Assembly (NCBI GenBank): GCA_023391635.1
Contig: JAEWAQ010000082.1
Span: 62,001 to 126,000, forward strand
Direction: 5' to 3'
DNA from: Bacillota bacterium
Lineage (GTDB): Bacteria > Bacillota > Bacilli > Paenibacillales > Paenibacillaceae
DNA: 64,000 nt
Shown: piece by piece, positions 16,794 to 23,821 of the stretch
How positions within the stretch are numbered: the first letter of the stretch is position 1
Layout: the number at the start of each line of letters is the position of its first letter
The notes under the pieces: model-generated
What the model was told of the DNA's origin: nothing
What the model saw: the letters and a program-made list of their open reading frames with translations, nothing else
The model's database searches: none
Program-made: the position numbers and the translations under genes

Positions 16794-18155
16794 TTGGTCG
16801 ATCGGGAAGGCAACGGTCTCGTGTTCCTGCTGTGCACGCCGCGCAGCGGCAGCTCGCTGGCGACGGCGATGCTGCAAAATCACAGCCGCATGTTCGCCGC
16901 GCAGGAAATGTGGTTTCTGATGAGCCTGCACGACCTGCGCGAGCCGGGGTCTCGCGCTTATGGCGGGACAGGCATTTTACGGCAGTTTTACAAAGGCGTT
17001 CTGCCGGACGATGCGTTCATGGATGCTTGCAGGGCATTCGCGCTTGAGACTTATAACGGCTTGCTCCGGCACGGCGGCGGCGCGGCATCGCACGTGATCG
17101 ACAAGTCGCCCCGCTATTACGGGGTGCTGGAATTCATGGACGCCTTGTTCCCCCGAGCCAAGCGTATCTGGCTGATCCGCAATCCGCTCGCGGTGCTCGC
17201 TTCGCACAAGAAAGTCAGCATGTATCGCGGTGCAAGCTTCGACGCGGAAGCCGTATTGTGCGGGGAGACATTCGATCTTCGGGCATCGGATTTGACGACA
17301 GGGCTGTTCCGCTATTACCGATACTTCGGCGGCGAACGCAAAGCTAGCGTGGATCAAGGTGACGCTCTGTTTGCGTATCGCTTGCGTTATGAGCATCTGG
17401 TTGCCGATCCGAAGGAAGCGCTCGCGGGCGTCTGCCGATTTATCGGCCTCGATTATGAGGATGGAATGGAAATGTACGGAGGGGCGGGCGTCCGGGACCC
17501 GGCCAAGACCGAACTCTATTTCAGCATGGGGGTCGGCGATCCTTTCGTCGCTGAGCATGAGAAGCCGCACCGGGATTCCGTCGATGCCTGGAGATCGGTC
17601 CTGAACAAACGGGAAGTGGAAATCTACGTGCGCCTGCTGGGAGCTAAGCTGTTTGAGAAGCTTGGGTACGGCGAACAGCTTGAAGAAGCCCAGAGGATGA
17701 CGGGCATCCGCTTCGAAGGGGAACCGGACGCGGACATGCTGGCGTATCGCAGTGGGCAATTGGTCGAAGCGGCCGGCTTCCGGTGGCAACCGGAGTATAG
17801 GATGATGACGGCGACCGCAGCTAGCGACGATGATGGGGAGACGGGCAGTGTGAGCACATCATCGGCAGGATTAGGAACCATCGAAGCGGATAGGGAGAGA
17901 AGCGGCTTGAACGCGCCGGCAGCAGGATCCGTCGAAGCGGATAGTCCCGATGTACGGCAGTTGCTGCAGCTTCAGATGACCGTGCGATCGCTCGAGAACC
18001 GGTTGGAGAACAGCCATAGGGAACGACGGCGTCTGCAGGATCGGCTGGATGCGCACCGAAGACGAATGGACGGTTTGAAGTCGCTGCTGCCATTCGGCGA
18101 ACGGCTGTCGCGCTTTGTGTCCGCCTATCTCGCCAAAGGCGGCGGAAAGCCATGA
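16794..18155 (+). CDS. PAPS-dependent sulfotransferase family protein with C-terminal coiled coil
   Basis: A 453-residue protein. The PAPS 5'-phosphosulfate loop is FLLCTPRSGSSLATAML, and the 3'-phosphate-binding region is IWLIRNPLAVLASHKK. YRLRYEHLVADPKEAL-GVCRFIGLDYE is the usual later sulfotransferase segment. A low-complexity linker (about residues 340-395) leads into a coiled coil (VRSLENRLENSHRERRRLQD). I choose TTG 16794 because AGGAGGG at 16781-16787 is six bases upstream; GTG 16755 would add 13 residues. The stop overlaps the lasso cyclase start (ATGA). It may sulfate the exopolysaccharide or the lasso peptide. PAPS would come from the nearby APS kinase. Confidence 0.85.
   Translation: MVDREGNGLVFLLCTPRSGSSLATAMLQNHSRMFAAQEMWFLMSLHDLREPGSRAYGGTGILRQFYKGVLPDDAFMDACRAFALETYNGLLRHGGGAASHVIDKSPRYYGVLEFMDALFPRAKRIWLIRNPLAVLASHKKVSMYRGASFDAEAVLCGETFDLRASDLTTGLFRYYRYFGGERKASVDQGDALFAYRLRYEHLVADPKEALAGVCRFIGLDYEDGMEMYGGAGVRDPAKTELYFSMGVGDPFVAEHEKPHRDSVDAWRSVLNKREVEIYVRLLGAKLFEKLGYGEQLEEAQRMTGIRFEGEPDADMLAYRSGQLVEAAGFRWQPEYRMMTATAASDDDGETGSVSTSSAGLGTIEADRERSGLNAPAAGSVEADSPDVRQLLQLQMTVRSLENRLENSHRERRRLQDRLDAHRRRMDGLKSLLPFGERLSRFVSAYLAKGGGKP
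17869..17945. repeat. 51-bp direct duplication inside the sulfotransferase linker
   Basis: TCGAAGCGGATAG occurs at 17881 and again at 17932, exactly 51 bases (17 codons) apart, with weaker similarity around it. The reading frame stays open. The period equals that of the intergenic arrays at 20353 and 40603. Confidence 0.55.
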
Positions 18156-20089
18156 GCGCCATTGCCGGCATCGTTCGTTATGACGGGGAGCCGGTGCACG
18201 AATCCGGCCATCAGGTGCTGGAGGCGATGCGCCGTTATGCGGCCGACGACGAAGGCGCTTGGGCGGACGGTCCGGCGTTTCTCGGATGCCGCTCGAGATG
18301 GATTACGCCCGAATCCGTGCATGAGCGGCTGCCGACCTACGATGCGCAGAATCGGTTGGCGATCGCGGCTGACGCCATCCTCGACAACCGCCGCGAATTG
18401 TTCGACCGGCTGCAGGTGGCCCGCGCCGAACGTAGCGGGATGACGGACAGCGCGCTCATTCTGCTGGCTTATCGGAAGTGGGGAAGAGCAGCCCCCGAAT
18501 ACTTGATCGGCGACTTCGCGTTCGCGATCTGGGACGGGCGGAAACGTCAGTTGTTCGCCGCGCGGGACTTGTTCGGCCATCGCTGCCTGTACTACCATGC
18601 CGACGACCGAAGGCTCGTCTTCTGCACGGCGATCGCACCGCTCTATGCCCTGCAAGACGTGACGAAATCGCTGCATGAGCAGTGGCTGGCCGAATTCATG
18701 GCGATTCCCGAGATGTTCGAATCGGCCGATGTCGGCGCGACACCGTACCGGCATATTCGCCAGCTGCCGCCTGCGCATGCGATGACCGTTGTAGACGGAC
18801 GAATCCATATGCATCGGTACGGCACCTTGGCGCCCGAGGAGCCGCTGAGGCTGAGAACGGACGGCGAGTATGAGGAAGCGTTTCGCGCCGTGTTCTCGGA
18901 GGCCGTGCAGGCACGGCTGCGCACGCATCGGGAAGTGGCGGTAACGCTCAGCGGCGGGCTGGATTCGGGCGCCGTCGCCGGCTTCGCCGCGCCAGCGCTG
19001 CGAGCCGAAGGGAAAGTGCTGCACGCGTTTAGTTCCGTTCCGCCGCCGGACTTCGTCGACTGGACGCCGGACCATACGGCTGCCGATGAGACGCCCTATA
19101 TCCGGGCGACCGCGGAGCATGTGGGCAATATCGCGAGCCATAGGCTGGATTTTGCCGGCGTCGGCCCGATGGCCGAAGTGGACGATTGGCTCGATCTGCT
19201 GGAGATGCCGTACAAGTATTTCGAAAATGCCTATTGGCTCAAAGGAATCCACGAACAAGCCAGTGCGCAAGGGGCAGGCATACTGCTGACTGGAGCAAGA
19301 GGCAATTTCACGATTTCCTGGGGGCCGGCCGTCGATTACTACGCGCTGCTGCTCCGGCGATTCCGCTGGACGAGATTGCTGCGGGAAATCCGGCTGTACG
19401 GCGCGATCAAAGGCATCGGCAGGCGACGACTGCTGTCGGCGGCGGGCAAGCAGGCATTCCCTGCATTGTTCGGACGCCCACAGCCGCAGCTTGAGCCAGA
19501 CATTCCCTCGATGCTGATCCACCCGGACTTCGCTAGGCGGGCCGATGTGTTCGCCCGGCTCCGGGACAGCGGTATGGGAGCGGGGACAGCGAATGATGCC
19601 GACCCGGCCGCGCTGCGCATGGGCAAGCTTCAAAACCTGGCCGCCGCCAACAAGAACGGCGCTCTGTCGACGAAGCTAAGCTTGCGTTACGGAGTATGGG
19701 AACGCGATCCGACTTGCGATCCGCGGGTCGTGCGTTTCTGCTTCTCGGTGCCGATCGAACAGTACGTCCGGGGTGGGCAGGACCGCGCACTCATACGCAG
19801 AGCGACGAGCGGCATTCTGCCTGACGAGATCAGGCTGAATCAACGCGTCCGCGGCATCCAGGGCGCGGATTGGCTGCATCGCACGCTGCCGCATTGGCGC
19901 TCGCTCATCGGCGAACTGCGTCGGCTTTGCGCCGACCCGGTCGCAAGCGGGTACTTGCACACCGAACGCATCCGTGCGGAATTGGACCGCTTCGGTAAAG
20001 CACCGCGGCCGGAAGATGCTTATCGCCCGGAGATCCGCATGCTGATGCGCAGCTTGATCCTCTATCGGTTCCTGAAACGATTTGCTTGA
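18152..20089 (+). CDS. Lasso peptide macrolactam synthetase (C protein, asparagine-synthetase-like)
   Basis: A 645-residue homologue of asparagine synthetase B that should adenylate the side chain of Asp9 in the core peptide and close the isopeptide ring. The N-terminal glutaminase-like domain begins MSAIAGIVRYDGEP and so lacks the Cys2 nucleophile of true AsnB, as expected for enzymes that use a peptide amine instead of glutamine-derived ammonia. The ATP-pyrophosphatase loop VTLSGGLDSGAVAG is intact. The precursor gene begins 15 bases after the stop. It is translationally coupled to the upstream sulfotransferase. Confidence 0.92.
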   Translation: MSAIAGIVRYDGEPVHESGHQVLEAMRRYAADDEGAWADGPAFLGCRSRWITPESVHERLPTYDAQNRLAIAADAILDNRRELFDRLQVARAERSGMTDSALILLAYRKWGRAAPEYLIGDFAFAIWDGRKRQLFAARDLFGHRCLYYHADDRRLVFCTAIAPLYALQDVTKSLHEQWLAEFMAIPEMFESADVGATPYRHIRQLPPAHAMTVVDGRIHMHRYGTLAPEEPLRLRTDGEYEEAFRAVFSEAVQARLRTHREVAVTLSGGLDSGAVAGFAAPALRAEGKVLHAFSSVPPPDFVDWTPDHTAADETPYIRATAEHVGNIASHRLDFAGVGPMAEVDDWLDLLEMPYKYFENAYWLKGIHEQASAQGAGILLTGARGNFTISWGPAVDYYALLLRRFRWTRLLREIRLYGAIKGIGRRRLLSAAGKQAFPALFGRPQPQLEPDIPSMLIHPDFARRADVFARLRDSGMGAGTANDADPAALRMGKLQNLAAANKNGALSTKLSLRYGVWERDPTCDPRVVRFCFSVPIEQYVRGGQDRALIRRATSGILPDEIRLNQRVRGIQGADWLHRTLPHWRSLIGELRRLCADPVASGYLHTERIRAELDRFGKAPRPEDAYRPEIRMLMRSLILYRFLKRFA

Positions 20090-20104
20090 AAGGAGGTGAT
20101 ACGC

Positions 20105-20242
20105 ATGGAGAACAAAGTGAAGCAAGCGTGGCAAGCGCCGAAGCTCGAAACGTTGAACGTAAGCGAAACGTTGTATGGCAAAGGCATGACGAACATCGAT
20201 TTCGTCACGACGGAAGACATGGACATCTACCAGCCGAGTTGA
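20105..20242 (+). CDS. Lasso peptide precursor (A), paeninodin-like, 45 residues
   Basis: Begins MENKVKQAWQAPKLETLNVS. The leader motif W-x2-P-x-L followed eight residues later by Thr22 at position -2 matches the B1/B2 recognition pattern of Firmicute lasso precursors. Cleavage after Leu23 gives a 22-residue core starting YGKGMTNID and ending DIYQPS. Tyr1 to Asp9 would form a nine-residue macrolactam. Phe10 and Tyr19 are bulky enough to plug the tail, and Ser22 is C-terminal, as in phosphorylated paeninodin-type peptides. The ribosome site AAAGGAGGTGAT (20089-20100) is fully complementary to the 16S tail. The gene is flanked by C upstream and by a terminator and the kinase downstream. Confidence 0.9.
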   Translation: MENKVKQAWQAPKLETLNVSETLYGKGMTNIDFVTTEDMDIYQPS

Positions 20243-20279
20243 GCCGCTGTCAGGCGGAAGCGCTAATGATGTCCGTGCT

Positions 20280-20321
20280 GCCCTTATGCAATCCGGCAAC
20301 GGACTGCATAAGGGCTTTTTT
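20280..20321 (+). terminator. Rho-independent terminator after the lasso precursor
   Basis: GCCCTTATGCA (20280-20290) pairs perfectly with TGCATAAGGGC (20305-20315). An inner TCCG-gcaa-CGGA extends the stem, and six Ts follow. It lies 37 bases after the precursor stop and should raise precursor transcript levels relative to the maturation genes downstream. Confidence 0.92.
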
Positions 20322-20352
20322 CGCTATCGGACCCATGCACCCGACCAGGTCG

Positions 20353-20587
20353 GAGTTGTGAACCAAAAGTACCTGAAGCCCGCCCGAGGTTCCACTCAGG
20401 CAGAAGTTACGAAGAAAAAGTACCTAATTCCCGCTCGAGGTGGCACTAAGGCAGAAGTTGTGAAGAAAAAGTACCTAATTCCCGCTCGAGGTGGCACTTG
20501 GGCAGAAGTTACGAAGAAAAAGTACCCAATTCCCGCTCGAGGTGGTACTTAGGCAGAAGTTGTGAACCAAAAGTACCTAATTCCCGC
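20353..20587. repeat. 51-bp tandem repeat array (about 4.6 copies)
   Basis: AAGTACC recurs at 20367, 20418, 20469, 20520 and 20571, exactly 51 bases apart each time. The unit contains ATTCCCGCTCGAGGTGG and ends with GGCAGAAGTT. In the fourth copy AAGTACC and GGTACTT form perfect 7-bp arms; other copies have one mismatch. Read on the plus strand the unit is 17 codons (KKKYLIPARGGT and on). It fills most of the 386-base gap between precursor and kinase. It has direct repeats but no unique spacers, so it is not CRISPR. Confidence 0.92.
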
Positions 20588-20628
20588 CTGCGTTTGTCAA
20601 AGATTGCCGGAGAGGAGCGAGTCTGCCA

Positions 20629-21840
20629 TTGATCAACGCCAACGTTTTATCACCACCACGATCGCGCTCGCAGACCATATATGAAGCTTTCGGCCTGCGG
20701 TTGTCCAGCGAAATTCCGCTTACGGAGCTGCCGGTTGCTGTGGCAAGCTCAGAAAATCCGCAAGAGCCGCCAGTTGCTACGCCAAACTCAGGAAGTCCGC
20801 AAGCGTTACGTGTTGCCGCGGCAAGCCCAGGAATCCCCCAAGGGTCGCTTGATTCCGTGGAAGATGCGGGATGCCCGCAAGCGGACGTGATCATCGCATG
20901 CGCCGATCCGAGCGAGTTGTGGGACGAACTGCGCCAAGCGGGCAACAATTTCGTCCGTCTCGGCAACCGGTTCCTGTTCCTCATCCCGGAGACGGCGATC
21001 TACTGCATCGAGGATGGCGCGCGCATCACCGTTGCGCCTCTTGCGGGTGCGGATGCGGACAAAGTGCGCGTATACTTGCTGGGTACGTGCATGGGTGCGC
21101 TGCTGATGCTTCGCCGTATGCTGCCACTGCATGGAAGCGCGGTCGTGATCGATGGCCGGGCGTATTCGTTCCTCGGAGATTCGGGCGTAGGCAAATCGAC
21201 GCTGGCCGCAGCCCTGGTCCACCGGGGGTATCCGTTCCTATCCGACGACGTGATCGCAGCGATACCCGGTCAAAGAGATATCGGTGACGTAATCACAGCG
21301 AAACTAGGACAATGCGGTTTCGAGGATGTGATCGCGGCGAAATCCGGCAACCACAATTCCGACGACGTGATCACAGCGAATCCTGGGCAGCACGAACGCT
21401 TGCCACCGCTAGTCATGCCTGCGTATCCGCAGCAGAAGCTGTGGCAGGCGAGCATCGACGGCCTCGGTCTGGCAGCCGGACATTACCGTCCGGTCTACCG
21501 TGAAACCGAGAAGTTCGCCGTCCCGGTGCCGGAGCCCGCCCGATTCTGCGCGAAGCCCGTCCCGCTGGGCGGAATCATCGAGCTTGCGAAGGCGGCGCCG
21601 GGAACGGCGGCTGTCCGCCCCCGGCAGATGACCGCGCTGGAGCGTTTGAAGACGCTGCAGCTTCATACGTATCGCAACCTGCTTATTCGCAGGCTCGGAC
21701 TCGAGCAGTGGCATTTTCAGACATCCGCCGATATTGCTGCCCGGGTGCCCATGTACCGCTTGACTCGGCCGATCGAAGGCTTTACGGCGCACCGGCTGGC
21801 AGCGGCGATCATTCGAATCGCGACGAAGGAGAACCGATAG
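20629..21840 (+). CDS. HPr-kinase-like lasso peptide kinase (K)
   Basis: A 403-residue kinase related to HprK and to the lasso kinases that phosphorylate the C-terminal Ser of paeninodin-type precursors. Visible elements are YEAFGLRLSSEIPL at the N-terminus, LHGSAVVIDGRAYSFLGDSGVGKSTLA with the P-loop, and FLSDDVIA with the paired acidic residues. PAYPQQKLWQAS follows after an insert. Two in-frame arrays of four 13-codon repeats enlarge it by about 100 residues over relatives of about 300, at residues 35-86 and 207-258. TTG start with GAGGAG 11 bases upstream. The tail Ser22 of the encoded precursor is the expected target. Confidence 0.88.
   Translation: MINANVLSPPRSRSQTIYEAFGLRLSSEIPLTELPVAVASSENPQEPPVATPNSGSPQALRVAAASPGIPQGSLDSVEDAGCPQADVIIACADPSELWDELRQAGNNFVRLGNRFLFLIPETAIYCIEDGARITVAPLAGADADKVRVYLLGTCMGALLMLRRMLPLHGSAVVIDGRAYSFLGDSGVGKSTLAAALVHRGYPFLSDDVIAAIPGQRDIGDVITAKLGQCGFEDVIAAKSGNHNSDDVITANPGQHERLPPLVMPAYPQQKLWQASIDGLGLAAGHYRPVYRETEKFAVPVPEPARFCAKPVPLGGIIELAKAAPGTAAVRPRQMTALERLKTLQLHTYRNLLIRRLGLEQWHFQTSADIAARVPMYRLTRPIEGFTAHRLAAAIIRIATKENR
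20731..20886 (+). repeat. Intragenic 4 x 39-bp repeat in the lasso kinase (first array)
   Basis: Four consecutive 13-codon units, beginning CCGGTTGCT, CCAGTTGCT, CGTGTTGCC and CTTGATTCC, each containing a Pro-Gln pair near its end (ENPQ, GSPQ, GIPQ, GCPQ). The reading frame is kept. The array sits between the first beta strands of the N-terminal domain, presumably in a loop. Confidence 0.82.
21247..21402 (+). repeat. Intragenic 4 x 39-bp repeat in the lasso kinase (second array)
   Basis: Four 13-codon units, each beginning Asp-Val-Ile: DVIAAIPG, DVITAKLG, DVIAAKSG, DVITANPG. The first unit is the normal continuation of the catalytic SDDV motif, so the array arose by repeated duplication of active-site-proximal sequence. 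Confidence 0.87.
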
Positions 21841-22137
21841 ATGACGATGACCCTAACAGATATGACTCAACAAACGTTCGTGCAGTCGGATAACGGAATT
21901 GTCGGCGATATGAATGGAGAGAAGGTCATGCTCGGCCTTCATACGGGGAAATATTACAATCTCGGCAAGATCGGCGGCCGGATCTGGGAACTGCTCTCCG
22001 AGCCGATCGAAGTCAATCGGCTGATCGACGAACTCGTGCTGGAATATGAGGTCGAGCGGTCCTTATGCGAACGTGAAGTTGCCGACTTCCTGCAGCATCT
22101 GTATCAGGAAGCGCTGATCGAAGCATGCGAGCATTGA
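21841..22137 (+). CDS. PqqD-like lasso leader-recognition protein (B1)
   Basis: A 98-residue RiPP recognition element that should bind the precursor leader and present it to the B2 protease. The typical pattern GDMNGEKVMLGLHTGKYYNL then GGRIWELLSEP-EVNRLIDEL is clear, giving three beta strands and three helices. AAGGAG lies nine bases before the ATG. It overlaps B2 by 13 bases. Confidence 0.92.
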   Translation: MTMTLTDMTQQTFVQSDNGIVGDMNGEKVMLGLHTGKYYNLGKIGGRIWELLSEPIEVNRLIDELVLEYEVERSLCEREVADFLQHLYQEALIEACEH

Positions 22138-22625
22138 AGCGTAATGGGATGAAATTTGCCCGCTTGCCTGCAGACAGACGGCGTCTGATGCTGGAAGCGC
22201 TGCTATATCTCGGATGGGCACGCACGCTGAAGGCGTTGCCGTTCCCGCGGATCGCGCCGTCGCTGGGCGAGCCGATGCACGAGACGCCGTATGCACATCG
22301 ACCTGCAGAAGAGCGGCGGGTCCGCGAAATCTCGCAGGCCGTTCGCGCGATGAGCCGGTACACGCCTTGGCAAAGCCGTTGCCTGGTGCAGGCGATCGCC
22401 GCGCAGCGGATGCTGGCGCGCAGGCGGATCGCAAGCACGCTCTATCTGGGTACGGCTCGGGATCGGAACGGGCGAATGGTCGCTCATGCATGGCTGCGCA
22501 GTGGGCCTTGCTACGTGACCGGCGCCGAGGAGCGAAGATGGTTCACGACCGTCGCCGTATTTGGCAAGCTCAGCGGCACCGCGGCAAGCGCGGAATCCTC
22601 GGGACGGGAAGGGGCCAGCAGATGA
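22125..22625 (+). CDS. Transglutaminase-like lasso leader peptidase (B2)
   Basis: A 166-residue cysteine protease that removes the leader after Thr22-Leu23 of the precursor. The catalytic Cys is in PWQSRCLVQAIAAQRML and the His in MVAHAWLRSG, with the typical lasso-B2 spacing. The split B1/B2 arrangement is usual in Gram-positive lasso clusters. The start is within the B1 gene; ATG 22149 is an alternative. ATGA overlap with the next gene. Confidence 0.9.
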   Translation: MRALKRNGMKFARLPADRRRLMLEALLYLGWARTLKALPFPRIAPSLGEPMHETPYAHRPAEERRVREISQAVRAMSRYTPWQSRCLVQAIAAQRMLARRRIASTLYLGTARDRNGRMVAHAWLRSGPCYVTGAEERRWFTTVAVFGKLSGTAASAESSGREGASR

Positions 22626-23806
22626 CGAAGAAGAACCATCAATGGATGCTTGATCGCGACGGCTTTAGCACGGAACTGCGCTTAACTCTCGCCCTATTGC
22701 AGTCTGCCGGCTCCGGAACGACGAACCGCCTGACCGAGGACGAGCCGCCGTCGCAGATCGACTGGCCGCATTTTCTGTCGCTTGTCCGCCACCACCGGGT
22801 GTATCCGCAGTTGTATGCGCATATCCGTGACATTTCATGGATACCGACCGATATTCGCGAAGCCGTTCGCCGCGATTGCGCCGGCAATACGCTGCGCATG
22901 CTGCGTTCCGGCGGAGAGCTGCAGCGCGTATGCCGCGAGCTGACGCGTGAAGGTGTCCGCCCGCTCGTACTCAAAGGGCCGCCGCTGGCGCTGGAATTGT
23001 ACGGCGACCTCTCGCTCAGAACGTCCAAGGACCTCGATATTCTGATTCCGCTGGCTGATTTGCCGAGAGCCGAACACCTGATGGCACAGCTCGGATACCG
23101 GAGCGATCACCTTGTGCCGCGCGTGCTGGGCGATTGGAAATGGAAGGTTCACCACGCGTCGTTCACGAACCCGCATACCGGCATGCAAGTCGAAATCCAT
23201 TGGCGTCTGAACGGCGACATGGGCAAGGAGCCGTCGTTCGAGGAACTGTGGGAACGAAGAAGAGCGAGCCCGCTTGACCGGCAGGCGGTCTTCATGCTGG
23301 GACGGGAGGAGTTGTTCCAATACCTCTGCCTGCACGGCGCCCGCCACGGCTGGTTCCGACTGCGATGGCTGGCGGACATCGACCGGATCGCGAGACTTGG
23401 GCTGGATGCCCGCAGACTCGTGCCGCTCATGCGCCGACACCGCTCGCTCCATCTGGGCGGGCAAGCGCTCACGCTCGCCTCCGACCTGCTGTCTACGCCG
23501 CTACCGAGCGGGCTGGCACCGCTGCTTGCCGGTCGCGGACGAGAACTGGCGAAGCTGGCCCTTCCCTATATCGAGCAGACCGCCGTCCCGACTTCCGAGA
23601 CCAGCTCGAAACAATCGGACAGAAGATACAAGCGTTACCTGTTCGCGTTGAAGACACCGGGTCAGAAGCTTGGGTTCGCCACCCGCCGATTGCACCCCAG
23701 CTTCCGGGATGCCGAAGCGCTGCCGCTGCCCCGGTCGCTCCGTTTTCTTTATTTTCCGCTGCGCCCATTCGTATGGTTGTGGAGGCAGTTCCGGCAGCAA
23801 ACCTAG
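22622..23806 (+). CDS. Nucleotidyltransferase-like protein of the lasso cluster (PF14907 type)
   Basis: A 394-residue protein. The core is VLKGPPLALELYGDLSLRTSKDLDILIP, a degenerate nucleotidyltransferase motif (G-Y-G-x4-R-x3-DLDIL), preceded by a helical N-terminal domain with LVRHHRVYPQLY. Similar proteins occur in Firmicute lasso clusters from memory, but their reaction is unknown to me; they may nucleotidylate or otherwise tailor the peptide. It is coupled to B2 upstream (ATGA) and closely followed by the exporter gene. Confidence 0.8.
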   Translation: MTKKNHQWMLDRDGFSTELRLTLALLQSAGSGTTNRLTEDEPPSQIDWPHFLSLVRHHRVYPQLYAHIRDISWIPTDIREAVRRDCAGNTLRMLRSGGELQRVCRELTREGVRPLVLKGPPLALELYGDLSLRTSKDLDILIPLADLPRAEHLMAQLGYRSDHLVPRVLGDWKWKVHHASFTNPHTGMQVEIHWRLNGDMGKEPSFEELWERRRASPLDRQAVFMLGREELFQYLCLHGARHGWFRLRWLADIDRIARLGLDARRLVPLMRRHRSLHLGGQALTLASDLLSTPLPSGLAPLLAGRGRELAKLALPYIEQTAVPTSETSSKQSDRRYKRYLFALKTPGQKLGFATRRLHPSFRDAEALPLPRSLRFLYFPLRPFVWLWRQFRQQT

Positions 23807-23821
23807 GAAATGAGGCAACCC

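Noticed and set aside
14862..16931. 689-codon minus-strand frame opposite the glycoside hydrolase
   Set aside because: Arg/His-rich shadow with no motif or ribosome site. The plus strand encodes a recognisable enzyme.
20286..20552. 88-codon frame across the repeat array in the lasso cluster
   Set aside because: It starts inside the terminator, has no ribosome site, and its length is produced by the 51-bp period being a multiple of three.
20353..20587. CRISPR array
   Set aside because: Units are contiguous and nearly identical along their full length, with no variable spacers and no cas genes.
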